From NCBI RefSeq assembly GCF_041199995.1, contig NZ_CP165646.1, forward strand, positions 1,116,001 through 1,180,000: 64,000 nt of DNA. Direction: 5' to 3'. Below, in pieces: positions 37,329-46,065 of this stretch; position 1 is the first letter of the stretch, and every line of letters begins with the position of its first letter. The position numbers and the translations under genes were made by a program. Origin of the DNA: Leptotrichia sp. HSP-342. Lineage in GTDB: Bacteria > Fusobacteriota > Fusobacteriia > Fusobacteriales > Leptotrichiaceae. The notes beneath the pieces are model-generated. The model searched no databases and was not told the DNA's origin. It saw only the letters and a program-made list of their open reading frames with translations.

Positions 37329-37730
37329 ATGTTTAAAGAATTCAAAGAATTTATCTCAAAAGGGAATGTAATGGATTTAGCAGTTGGAGTTATTATTGGT
37401 GCCGCTTTTGGAAAAATAGTAACTTCATTAGTTGATGATATAATTATGCCTATTATTGGAATTATTTTAGGGAAAATTGATTTCTCAAATTTAAAAATAG
37501 TTATTACTCCTGCTACTGAAACAACTCCAGAAGCTGCGGTAAAATATGGATTATTTATTCAAAATGTAGTCAATTTTCTAATTATGGCATTTGTTATTTT
37601 CTTAATGGTAAAATTTGTAAATAAATTAAGAAAACCTGTTGCCAAAACTGCAGAAGAAGTTATTGAAGCTGTTCCAACAAAAGAAGAAACATTATTGGCT
37701 GAAATTAGAGATATTTTGAAAAATAAATAA
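37329..37730 (+). CDS. mscL: Large-conductance mechanosensitive channel
   Basis: 133 residues, normal for MscL. N-terminal amphipathic helix [21 protein letters not shown]1 [20 protein letters not shown] with the gate glycines, a periplasmic loop ([15 protein letters not shown]), TM2 [20 protein letters not shown], and a C-terminal helical bundle ([14 protein letters not shown]). It forms a homopentamer in the inner membrane that opens on osmotic downshock. AAAGGAG precedes the ATG. Confidence 0.97.
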   Translation: MFKEFKEFISKGNVMDLAVGVIIGAAFGKIVTSLVDDIIMPIIGIILGKIDFSNLKIVITPATETTPEAAVKYGLFIQNVVNFLIMAFVIFLMVKFVNKLRKPVAKTAEEVIEAVPTKEETLLAEIRDILKNK

Positions 37731-37774
37731 TAAAATAATAATCGGAAGTTATTTATATTAGATTTGCTTCCGTT

Positions 37775-38004
37775 TTTCTATTTGTAAGTTTTGCTGTATA
37801 TTCCGCATTTTCCAGCTCCTCCAATCAATATCTTCTAAAATTTCTTTTTTCCAAAATTTTCAAACTATGAGATTTAAGCAGTTCGACTAAATATTCGATA
37901 TAGCATTGTTTAACCTGATAATATTTAGATAGCTTTCCATATGAGTCATCTTTTTTCTCTCTTTCATAAGTTTCAATCTTCTATTCTTTTGTTAACTTAC
38001 CCAT
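37775..38004 (-). pseudogene. IS3-type orfA (helix-turn-helix) relic
   Basis: Minus strand from ATG 38004: GKLTKE-stop-KIETYERE, then KDDSYGKLSKYYQVKQCYIE and YLVELLKSHSLKILEKRNFR, with an early TAG and a later stop. The pattern is the N-terminal helix-turn-helix protein of IS3-group elements. No orfB follows in the right position. The remaining 37740-38100 sequence holds nothing else I can identify. Confidence 0.45.
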
Positions 38005-38096
38005 AAAATTATATTTCCTTTCATTGTATAGAAGTCAAACATTTGTTACATAAATATATTAAAAAAATGCTTTTTTCTTAATGTAGTTTTTTTACC

Positions 38097-38756
38097 TACT
38101 GATTTTCATTGTACTCTTTTAACACTTCATTTGGACTCCTGAAGCCTAATACTTTTCTTGATATGTTATTGTATCTAGTATTGTATTTCCTTACTGCTGT
38201 TAACAGCTCTTCCTTGCTTTTGAATTTTTTATCTGCGTAGTATTGCTGTCAAGTCTATGGCTTTTTTCACTTTCCCTTCCTCCTCCAGTTTCAGTTCAAA
38301 CAGTGTTTTCTTCTCGCTTTCTAAATTTGTGAATTTCTTTCCATTGTCTGTCTGAACATTCTTTATGTCAAACCCCAGATCTTTTTCCAGATTCTCAAGA
38401 AATTTTGAGGTCTGATAGGTGTTTTTCTCATCTGCTATCCTTAGCACTCTTTTTCTTGTATATTCATCCAGTGCCGTTATCTGATAGTACTTCTGGTCAT
38501 GTATGTCAAACTGTATACATTCTTCTGGAACATATTTTATGTCTATCTGTACTCTTTCTCCTGAGTACTTTGCCTATTTAATATTCTTTTTTCTTTTATG
38601 CGTCTTTTTAGGCTTTTCTTTTACATTATTCTTCATTCTCCTTATTCTCCTGCACATTGAATCGTATGTGCGGTTGTAACCCTCCTTTCGGGCCTTGAAA
38701 ATTGGGCTTAAACGGTGCATACAGCTTTTCGAGGAGCTGATTTTTTTGAATATCAT
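38097..38756 (-). pseudogene. Relic of an rve-type (IS481/IS3-like) transposase
   Basis: Minus-strand frames, broken by stops, encode YSGERVQIDIKYVPEECIQF, HDQKYYQITALDEYTRKRVL, RIADEKNTYQTSKFLENLEK and VQTDNGKKFTN (integrase-core DDE motif with D and DNG), ending RKVLGFRSPNEVLKEYNENQ, the usual C terminus of such transposases. Stop codons and frameshifts near 38240 and 38575 inactivate it. Confidence 0.65.
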
Positions 38757-39010
38757 TATACTGTAGCCTCATTTATTGCAAAAACTTACGATGTCTCAAG
38801 AGCTACCGTGTATAACCTTGTCAATTCCTTTGAAATGCTAAAGCTTGATATTGGAAGGTTTGAAAAGGATGACAGTTTGCCAGTATATATGGAGATTGAT
38901 GAGGGCCATATAGAAAATACATCGTGGGATTGAAGAAGTATCAGAGTATCTTGAGAAAATAAGAAAAATCTATACTGAAGAGAATTACATAGTCTCAAGA
39001 ACGGAAGTCC
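38715..39010 (+). pseudogene. Fragment of an unidentified transposase-like gene
   Basis: Plus-strand codons give FFEYHYTVASFIAKTYDVSR and ATVYNLVNSFEMLKLDIGRF (helix-turn-helix-like), then PVYMEIDEGHIENTSWD, and after a frame change IEEVSEYLEKIRKIYTEENY. The EIDEGHI piece recalls the EADEDHV motif of ISLre2/UPF0236 transposases, but the match is short. It overlaps the start of the preceding relic and continues as noise to the next ISAs1 end. Confidence 0.4.
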
Positions 39011-39267
39011 TTGTTCAAGGTTCCTAGCGAGTAGATCAAAAGGGTAAGATAAGAATAAGAGTGTTATACCACTTTTGCAAACTGTAGGAAAAACAGAAAA
39101 AAATACAAACATTCCATATTTAAGGAAACAATAATGTTGAATGAGGGAAGTTCTAAAAGAAATATCACAAAGCAGAAGGATTAAAAAAAGCAGTCAAAAA
39201 AGGATTATTGTATTTTTTATGATTGTCGCAATATATTTTACAATCTATGTTTATCAAAAATATTTAT

Positions 39268-40162
39268 CACGACAAACGCATGAAAAAAATCTAAAAAAAA
39301 GGTATAATATTACTGAGATATTTTATGAAAGAAGCTGGTAAACATGTCGGAAAATAACCAAAATCTAAAAGAATTGTTAATACATATTACTCAAATAGAG
39401 GACAAAAGACAGACTTTAAAAATAAAACACAAGTTAAGTGACATTGTTGTGATTACTCTTTTTGCTATGCTTGCGAATGTTGAATATTGGGAAGAGATTG
39501 AGGAACCCAGAAAGAAATGATAAAAATAGATAGGAAAAAGAAGGGCTATTTCTGTCTCCAGGTAAAAGGGAACCAGAAGACTTTAAAAGAAGATATAGAA
39601 GATTACTTTGCTGACAAGGAATTCAGAAAAAAATTAAAGGAAGAAGGAATGTACAGCAGGAAAACAGAAAAGCAAAGGGGGCGGCTGAAAACTAGGGAAT
39701 ATTACTATACTGAAGAAACAGAATGGCTTATTAAAAGAAATAAGGAATGGAAGGAAGTAAAAGGGATAGGTGCATCAATTTTAACAACAGAAGAAAATGG
39801 AAAAAATCAGGAACAGAAAAGATATTACATAACGAATACAGCAGGGGGAGTGGAAGAATTTGTAAGAGCGGTAAGAGGACATTGGGCAATAGAAAGTTAT
39901 CATTGGATACTGGATGTGACATTCAGAGAAGATGCAAATAAGACATTAAACAAAAATGCGGCAAGAAACTTAAATATTCTAAGGAAATTAGCAATCTCAA
40001 TACTGGAAGAACTGCCGTTCAGAAAGAAATTTAGCAGAAGGATAAAGAGATAATATAAGAAGATACTTAAAATTATTTTTTGATATATAGAAATGCTGTT
40101 GTAAAAAAAATGGATAAATATAAAGAAATAGTTTAAAATATTCATGCGTTTGTCGTGTCGTG
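39268..40162 (+). mobile_element. ISAs1-family element, internally deleted copy
   Basis: Left end CACGACAAACGCATGAA at 39268 and right end TTCATGCGTTTGTCGTG plus TCGTG to 40162. AATATTTAT flanks both sides (39259-39267 and 40163-40171), a 9-bp target duplication. About 430 bp are missing from the transposase relative to the copy at 34803-36998, so it can only move, if at all, with help in trans. Confidence 0.8.
39344..40053 (+). pseudogene. ISAs1 transposase with internal deletion
   Basis: ATG 39344 begins SENNQNLKELLIHITQIEDK and ...SDIVVITLFAMLANVEYW, then at the GGAA of IEE-PRKK the frame jumps to the region after AIGTQKE. From 39530 it is open: RKKKGYFCLQVKGNQKTLKE, AGGVEEFVRAVRGHWAIESY, SILEELPFRKKFSRRIKR. 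The missing block contains the first catalytic Asp segments. The deletion joint lies at a GGAA shared by both sides. Confidence 0.82.
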
Positions 40163-40238
40163 AATATTTATATACTTGTATTTTTTTCTGAAAATGGTAT
40201 CATACAGATGGAGAGTGTAGAAGGAGGGAAGTAAAAAA

Positions 40239-40890
40239 TTGAAAAGTGATATTGAAGAACAAAAGAGTAAGACAAGAAGTGAAAATATAGCATCAAATAT
40301 AGAAACAAACCAAAAAAATAAAAAATGAAAAAGAAGAAACACTAAAAGATATGTTAAAGGAAGTGGATGATGAAGTAAAAAGAGAAGAGATTATCCACAT
40401 GCTGCTAGAACAGAAGGTTTCTAAAGTTATAAAAGAAGAAGAAGAGGAAAAAAGAAAATTTTCATATAAAGTTTCAAATTTTGCAGGAAGCACTAGATTT
40501 ATTCTTTTTGTGATAATATTTGTTTTAGTGTGGATTGTAGTAGATATATTCTTTTTTTTAAAAGGTCAATTTAACCCATATTCATTTGTAATAATGAATG
40601 CTATTTTATCTTTTATTATGTTAATTTTTTGTTCAATTATAATTTTTAATCAGAACAAAAAAAAGAAAATCGATGAGAAAAAATCTGAAAATGATTATAA
40701 AGTTAATTTAAAAAATGAAATTATAATAGAAGATATGCATTATAAACTAGATGATTTAATTGAAAAGCAGGATGAGATTGTAAAACGTGTTCAAGAACTT
40801 GAAAAAAGACGAAAAGTTCCACCAATAAAAGAAAAAAAAGAATATAAATTTATTGATATTTCTGAAAAGGGTAGAAATAAGCATTACTAA
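40239..40890 (+). CDS. DUF1003 membrane protein, possible N-terminal frameshift
   Basis: The clear frame starts at ATG 40351 (179 residues): KFSYKVSNFAGSTRFILFVI, two TM helices (about residues 48-70 and 80-102), NPYSFVIMNAILSF between them, and a coiled-coil tail (DMHYKLDDLIEKQDEIVKRV), the DUF1003 pattern. However, no ribosome site precedes 40351, while AAGGAGGG at 40221-40228 leads to TTG 40239 in another frame (KSDIEEQKSKTRSENIASN...). The frames meet in the A-rich stretch 40312-40330, so one base is probably lost or gained there. Function unknown. Confidence 0.75.
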
Positions 40891-40916
40891 CTTTATTTGC
40901 TGTTTTTTAGAAAGAA

Positions 40917-41276
40917 ATGAGGAAAATGAATATTTTTGATTTAAAAGATTTGTCTGAAAAAGAGGAAGTTGTAAGGATTTTGACTGAGAATGAAAATGTT
41001 AAAATTGAAAAAATTATTTCAACTGGACAGACAACGGATTGGCAGGAATCAGATAAAAATGAATTTGTAATTTTAATTCAGGGTAAAGCTGAAATTGAAT
41101 ATTTTGAAAGCAATGATTATAAAGAAAATATAATGAAAAATCAAAGAAATACTAATAATAAAAAACTACAATTAGTAAGAGGAGATACTGTATTAATCAA
41201 TAAGGGAGAACGGCACAGGGTAAGTTACACAAGTAAAGAACCTTGTTGTGTGTGGATTTGTATCTTTTTTGATTAA
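40917..41276 (+). CDS. Cupin-domain protein
   Basis: 119 residues. Cupin beta-barrel signs: TTDWQESDKNEFVILIQGKA EIEYFE as the first motif and LVRGDTVLINKGERHRVSYT (motif 2, with G-D and H) near residue 95. Motif 1 lacks the usual His pair, so metal binding is uncertain. Start could be ATG 40917 or ATG 40926; the only nearby ribosome-like sequence (AGAAAG) favours 40917. It lies 27 nt after the DUF1003 gene. Confidence 0.75.
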   Translation: MRKMNIFDLKDLSEKEEVVRILTENENVKIEKIISTGQTTDWQESDKNEFVILIQGKAEIEYFESNDYKENIMKNQRNTNNKKLQLVRGDTVLINKGERHRVSYTSKEPCCVWICIFFD

Positions 41277-41301
41277 AAATTGAAATTAAAAGAAAAGAGG
41301 A

Positions 41302-42147
41302 ATGGATATGATGTTATTCGTAATATTTGCATTGGTTATTGTTGTTGCAACAGGAATACCAGTTGTAAAAAAAATGATTGAAAATAAAAAATTAATGAAA
41401 GAATATATGGATGAGCAAGGACTTGGAAAACATGAAGCAATTGGGAAAATAAAGGATACAAAGACAATGAATGATAAAGTTATTGAAGGATTATTCTATT
41501 TGTCGCTTATAGCTTTGCTTGGAGGAGGATTTTATAGCTTTTATTTATATGAAAATGAAAATTCTGACAATATGCGAGTTCAACAGCAATCTGAAAGAAC
41601 AATGGCTCAAATTACAACAGATCAGAATCAGAATCAGCAAGACCAAAATCAGCAGAATCAAGGAACGCCAGTTATTCAGAATAATATAATCTCAAATCCA
41701 AATGATGCACAAGTTCAGGAAAATGTAAAAAGAGAACAAGCTAGAATTGATAAGATGTTTTCAGATAGCCAAAAAGATACAGAAGGCTTATTAGAAATGT
41801 TAAAAAAAAGTTTGGAAAAACAAGATACAAATTCTGGAATTAAAAATGGAGAAAAAGCTTTAGAAAATGTTAAAAAGTCTAATAATTTATTTAAAAAAGC
41901 AAAATGTAATCCAACTGGGGATGCCGCTTTTGATAAAGAATGTCCGAAGCTACTTGAAAAAGGAAAGGAATTGTATTCTTCAAAACAAATTGATGTTGAG
42001 AAAATGCTGGATGTATTAAAAAATATTGAAAAAGGTATAAATGACGTAAAAAATAGTGAAATTGGACAACAGGCTATACAAGAAGGGAATAAACTGTGGG
42101 ATAGCCTTATGAAGAAAGTTGATGATTTTCAAAAGAAATCAAAATAA
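41302..42147 (+). CDS. Two-TM membrane protein with Gln-rich linker, unknown
   Basis: 281 residues. TM1 at about 3-22, a short cytoplasmic part (KKLMKEYMDEQGLGKHEAIG), TM2 at about 58-80, then an exposed Gln/Asn linker (QNQNQQDQNQQNQG) and a helical domain to the end (EGLLEMLKKSLEKQDT, AKCNPTGDAAFDKECPKLLE, with two Cys that may bond). No family recognised. A weak stem-loop follows at 42214. Confidence 0.65.
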   Translation: MDMMLFVIFALVIVVATGIPVVKKMIENKKLMKEYMDEQGLGKHEAIGKIKDTKTMNDKVIEGLFYLSLIALLGGGFYSFYLYENENSDNMRVQQQSERTMAQITTDQNQNQQDQNQQNQGTPVIQNNIISNPNDAQVQENVKREQARIDKMFSDSQKDTEGLLEMLKKSLEKQDTNSGIKNGEKALENVKKSNNLFKKAKCNPTGDAAFDKECPKLLEKGKELYSSKQIDVEKMLDVLKNIEKGINDVKNSEIGQQAIQEGNKLWDSLMKKVDDFQKKSK

Positions 42148-42213
42148 ATTATAGATTTTTACTCTAATTCAAGCGGATTGACTATAAATACAAAATAAAA
42201 AACAATACTGATT

Positions 42214-42258
42214 AAAGGAGTTATTTCTACTTTATGGATATAGTTCCTTTTGCTTTTT
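42214..42258 (+). terminator. Probable terminator
   Basis: AAAGGAGTTA (42214-42223) pairs with TAGTTCCTTT (42241-42250) over ten positions with two G-T pairs; a T-rich tail (TGCTTTTTATT) follows. Confidence 0.5.
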
Positions 42259-42580
42259 ATTATAAGTCAGTTGACAATTTAATATTAGATTATTTTGCTT
42301 GATAACAGCATTTATTATTTTGGATTATTTAAACTAATTTTAGTAATAAGAAAGTTTGTAATAAATTTATTATTTAAATAAAATTTGGTATCAGATAGAA
42401 TATTCATAATTTTCATTCTAATTTTTAAGAAGTTTTACTATAAAAATTTTCCTTAGAAAAACAATAGCAAGTTACAAGAATTTTTAAGGAAAAAAACAAA
42501 AAATTAATAAAAATATAGTGTATAATATTAAAGAGTAAGGTATACAATTAGAGAAATTTGAATTAAAAGGAGGACTCACT
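42259..42580. other. AT-rich intergenic region, no gene
   Basis: About 320 nt of A/T-rich DNA with no coding signal. TATAAT at about 42524, followed by GAGTAAGG, is a candidate -10 for the next gene, and AAAGGAGG at 42567-42574 is its ribosome site. Nothing else seen. Confidence 0.5.
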
Positions 42581-43123
42581 ATGAAAAATATAGGAAATAT
42601 AGTGCTTGGAGCTTTGATTAGCTTAGTTGGACTTGTGATTTTGACTGAAAGTAACGATAATCATATTGATATAAAAATTGCAGATAAGGAAAATTTGAGT
42701 TTAGATAATATAAAAAATGTAACAGCAGTAACAGAGAAAAAAGGTTCTGGAAAAAAGGTGAAGGCTGTAATTATTGAATTTGATAAAACAATAAAAAGTG
42801 AAAAATTATCAAAAAATGCAGTTACTATTACTCAAAAGAGCATTTCCAAAAATAATATTGGAGATGAAGAAGATGAACCAATAGTTAATACAACTGAAAC
42901 TAAGATAAATAGAGAAGTTTCAAAAATATACACAAGTGACAAGATAGATGACAATGTAGAAGCAAAAAATGGGAAATATCTTTATTTAGAACTTGCTGAA
43001 GATAAAAATTCTAATAAGGAATCTGCACAGGAAAACCTTGAAAGTCTAAAAATATCAATTTCACAAGATAAAGCAAATTATTTTACAAATAGTAAAAGTT
43101 TTAATGTAAACAGTAAATCATAG
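42581..43123 (+). CDS. Exported or anchored protein, unknown
   Basis: 180 residues. One hydrophobic N-terminal segment (IGNIVLGALISLVGLVIL), then a Lys/Asn/Glu-rich domain with DIKIADKENLSLDNIKNVTA and VKAVIIEFDKTIKSEKLSKN, ending SKSFNVNSKS. Low complexity but codon use like its neighbours. No motif. AAAGGAGG precedes the ATG. The lipoprotein gene follows by 34 nt. Confidence 0.6.
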   Translation: MKNIGNIVLGALISLVGLVILTESNDNHIDIKIADKENLSLDNIKNVTAVTEKKGSGKKVKAVIIEFDKTIKSEKLSKNAVTITQKSISKNNIGDEEDEPIVNTTETKINREVSKIYTSDKIDDNVEAKNGKYLYLELAEDKNSNKESAQENLESLKISISQDKANYFTNSKSFNVNSKS

Positions 43124-43157
43124 AATAATATAAAAAAACTAATAGAATGGTGATAAA

Positions 43158-44120
43158 ATGAAAAATAAAAGATTGGTATTAATCTTAACATTAATGGCTG
43201 TACTCACTGTAGGATGTTCTAAAAAAAATGATAGTAAGATTAATAATTTGAAAAGTCAGAATATATCTAAAAACGAAAAAGTTACAGAAAATTTGACAAA
43301 AGAGTATTTAAAAAGTATAAATTATTCAAATTTAGCAGATAAAGATACCCAGCAAAAAGTTAAGGAAAGTTTAGAAAATGCTGGAATTGATTCAAATAGT
43401 ATAAATCTCTTTTTCAAAAGTGTGAATTATTATAATGAGGCAACGCAAAATGAAGGGCTTATAAAATCAGGATTTATTAATTCTAACAATATAAATCCGA
43501 CCTATGATGAAGTTGCTATACAAAAAATTTGGGATAAAAAAAATAAAAACTTTCCAGGATTTAATTGTCGAATAACTGCATTTACTTTTATGAAAGATTA
43601 TGTAAAAGTAGAAAAACCTGTTGTAAAAACTGGAGAAATGCTTTTTATGGATGTAGAATCGCTAAAAAATATGCCATTTGAGTTATTTTCTAAAAATGAA
43701 AAAGACAAATTTGTTAATTTATTTTCAGAAATTCCTACGAAAGCTACTAAAGATGTGAAAGTTCACGTTGAAAATGTAAAAAATGTTTGGAAAGAGCGAG
43801 GAGTTACATTTAATAAAAATAGTAAAATATCAATGATTTCTGTGTTTTTCCATTTTAATGATGAGCCACAAGAAAATATTTTATTTATTGGGCATGTTGG
43901 AATTTTGATTCCTGAAAAGGATGGAAAATTAATGTTTATTGAAAAATTGGCATTTCAGCAACCTTACCAAGTATTGAAATTTAATAATAGGACAGAATTG
44001 AATGATTATCTTATGAATAAATACGATACTGCTTGGGGACAGCCAGTTGCTAGACCATTTATTATGGAAAATGATGAATTGTTAAAGGAATATAGAAATA
44101 ATCCAAATAATAAAAGTTAG
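43158..44120 (+). CDS. DUF4300-type lipoprotein
   Basis: 320 residues. Good lipobox: LMAVLTVGC then SKKND. The mature part YSNLADKDTQQKVKESLENA, FKSVNYYNEAT, FPGFNCRITAFTFMKDYVKV, ENILFIGHVGILIPEKDGKL and ARPFIMENDELL follows the DUF4300 layout, with NCR and GH-G motifs that look like a Cys/His pair of a papain-like or NlpC-like fold (inference). Outer-surface or periplasmic location expected. Converges on the helicase gene with a shared terminator. Confidence 0.75.
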   Translation: MKNKRLVLILTLMAVLTVGCSKKNDSKINNLKSQNISKNEKVTENLTKEYLKSINYSNLADKDTQQKVKESLENAGIDSNSINLFFKSVNYYNEATQNEGLIKSGFINSNNINPTYDEVAIQKIWDKKNKNFPGFNCRITAFTFMKDYVKVEKPVVKTGEMLFMDVESLKNMPFELFSKNEKDKFVNLFSEIPTKATKDVKVHVENVKNVWKERGVTFNKNSKISMISVFFHFNDEPQENILFIGHVGILIPEKDGKLMFIEKLAFQQPYQVLKFNNRTELNDYLMNKYDTAWGQPVARPFIMENDELLKEYRNNPNNKS

Positions 44121-44134
44121 AAATAATAAAAAAT

Positions 44135-44171
44135 AAAAACTCAGAAAACAAATTTATCTTCTGAGTTTTTT
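44135..44171. terminator. Bidirectional terminator, lipoprotein / helicase
   Basis: AAAACTCAGAA (44137-44147) pairs with TTCTGAGTTTT (44159-44169), A-run on one side and T-run on the other. It serves the gene at 43158 on the plus strand and the DEAD-box gene on the minus strand. Confidence 0.85.
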
Positions 44172-44176
44172 TGATA

Positions 44177-45886
44177 CTATTTTTTTGCTTTTTTAGTTTT
44201 TTTATCTTTTTTATCTTTTTTGCTATCTTTCTTTCCTTTTGATGACTTTTTATTGGAAGATTTTTTTCTTCCTTTTCTATTTCTTCTTTTATCTGATTTT
44301 TTGCTAGACTTTTCTCCACCGTTTCTTCCTCCTGTAGCTTCTTCAACAAGTGGTTTGGCATCTTTTTTGGAATTTAAAGCACGCATTATGTATTCTGCTT
44401 CTTGTAATGGAACTGTAATAAAAGAATATTTATCCATAATTTTTACATCTTTTACTTTTCTTCCTGGTGTTTTTGCTTTTTTATTTAATAAGTCAAGCAA
44501 TCTTCCTACATTGTAGCCATCTTTGCTTCCAAGTGCAATAAATAGTCTTGTCTTATCATTAATTTTGACTTTTACATCTTCGATTTCATTATAATTATCA
44601 GGCAAGAATTCGTCTTCATAAACATGTCTTAATACAGAAGCAAGAACTTGTTTTGGATCTCTTCCATCTATTAATTTTTCAGCTAGTTCTGAGTATGCAT
44701 CAAAATCGTTTTCTTTAATGATTTCATCTACATAAGCAATTAATGCTTCTTTTTTTGCTTCTAAAATTTCTTCTACGTTTGGAATATTTTCTCTCTTAAT
44801 GTCTGTTTTTGTGATACGTTTAATTTGAGCAAGCTTGCTAGCTTCTCTTGGAGTTACAAATGTTATTGCGATACCTTTTTGACCGGCACGACCTGTTCTA
44901 CCTATTCTATGAACATAAGACTCGGCTTCTTGCGGAATAGAGTAGTTAATAACGTGTGTCAGATTACTTACGTCAATTCCACGTGCAGCAACATCTGTTG
45001 CAACTAATATTGTCAATATTTTTTTCTTGAATAAATCAAGTGCTTTTTGTCTAAGTGCTTGGGTAATATCTCCATGAATACACTCTGCATCGTAGTTTCG
45101 AGCTTTTAATTTATTTGTAACATCATCTACTTCAGATTTTGTACGGCAAAATACAATTCCATAAAAATCTTGTTCATAATCAAGAACTCTGCATAAAGCT
45201 TCAAATTTATCTTCCTGTTTTACCTCATAGTAAATTTGTTCAGTCAAATTAGTAGTAAGTTCTTTTTTCTCAACTTTTAATAATTTGTGTTCTGGCATAA
45301 ATCTTTTGGCAATCGCCATAATTGCTTTAGGGATTGTTGCTGAGAAGAATAACATTTTTTTCTCATCGTTAGTTTTTTCTAAAATTGCTTCGATGTCTTC
45401 CAAAAATCCCATATTTAGCATTTCATCGGCTTCATCCAATACAAAATAATCTAAATTGTCAACTTTTAGTACTTTTTTTCTCATTAAGTCCATTATACGT
45501 CCAGGTGTTCCAACAACAATATCTATTCCAGATTTTAATTTTTTTATCTGGTTTTCTATTGAAGCCCCACCATAAACAGCAAGCACTTTTAAATCCTTTG
45601 TTCCTTTTAATGAATAAATTTCATCGGCAACTTGATTGGCAAGTTCTCTTGTTGGAGCTAAAATTAAAGCTCTAACTGTTTTATCAGCTTCAATTGTTTC
45701 TAAAATTGGAATACCAAATGCGGCTGTTTTTCCTGTTCCTGTCTGAGCTTGTCCTATTAAGTGCGTTCTTTCCTTTAATAATTCAGGGACTACCAATTTT
45801 TGTATTTCACTTGGCTCCTCAAATCCTTTTTTACTTAAAGCATTAAGCATCTCTGTACTTAATCCAAAATCTTCAAATCTTTGCAT
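44177..45886 (-). CDS. DEAD-box ATP-dependent RNA helicase (CshA/DeaD-like)
   Basis: 569 residues. Motifs in order: PSEIQKL (Q), AQTGTGKT (I), PTRELA (Ia), TPGRIMD (Ib), LDEADEML (II), FFSAT (III), IVFCRTK (IV), ATDVAARGIDV (V), HRIGRTGR (VI). After the two RecA domains, residues 440-520 form a DbpA-type RNA-binding domain (RLFIALGSKDGYNVGRLLDL, KYSFITVP). The last 45 residues are almost all Lys, Ser, Asp and Arg. Such enzymes act in ribosome assembly and mRNA decay, often in cold adaptation. Confidence 0.95.
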   Translation of the reverse strand: MQRFEDFGLSTEMLNALSKKGFEEPSEIQKLVVPELLKERTHLIGQAQTGTGKTAAFGIPILETIEADKTVRALILAPTRELANQVADEIYSLKGTKDLKVLAVYGGASIENQIKKLKSGIDIVVGTPGRIMDLMRKKVLKVDNLDYFVLDEADEMLNMGFLEDIEAILEKTNDEKKMLFFSATIPKAIMAIAKRFMPEHKLLKVEKKELTTNLTEQIYYEVKQEDKFEALCRVLDYEQDFYGIVFCRTKSEVDDVTNKLKARNYDAECIHGDITQALRQKALDLFKKKILTILVATDVAARGIDVSNLTHVINYSIPQEAESYVHRIGRTGRAGQKGIAITFVTPREASKLAQIKRITKTDIKRENIPNVEEILEAKKEALIAYVDEIIKENDFDAYSELAEKLIDGRDPKQVLASVLRHVYEDEFLPDNYNEIEDVKVKINDKTRLFIALGSKDGYNVGRLLDLLNKKAKTPGRKVKDVKIMDKYSFITVPLQEAEYIMRALNSKKDAKPLVEEATGGRNGGEKSSKKSDKRRNRKGRKKSSNKKSSKGKKDSKKDKKDKKTKKAKK

Positions 45887-46065
45887 TACTTTTTTATTTA
45901 CCTTCTTTCATTTTATATTTATACTTATTAATTTTAAAAAATTTTTTGTACATATCATTATACCACACTTTTTACCTTTTTGTACTTATTTTTGAAATTT
46001 ATTTTTATAAAGTATAATAAATGGATTTTAAAGATAGGAAAAAAATTATTTGAATGCTGATTTAT

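Noticed and set aside
44220..44516. 98-codon plus-strand reading frame rich in Phe and Leu.
   Set aside because: It is the antisense of the Lys-rich tail of the DEAD-box helicase, with no ribosome site or motif.
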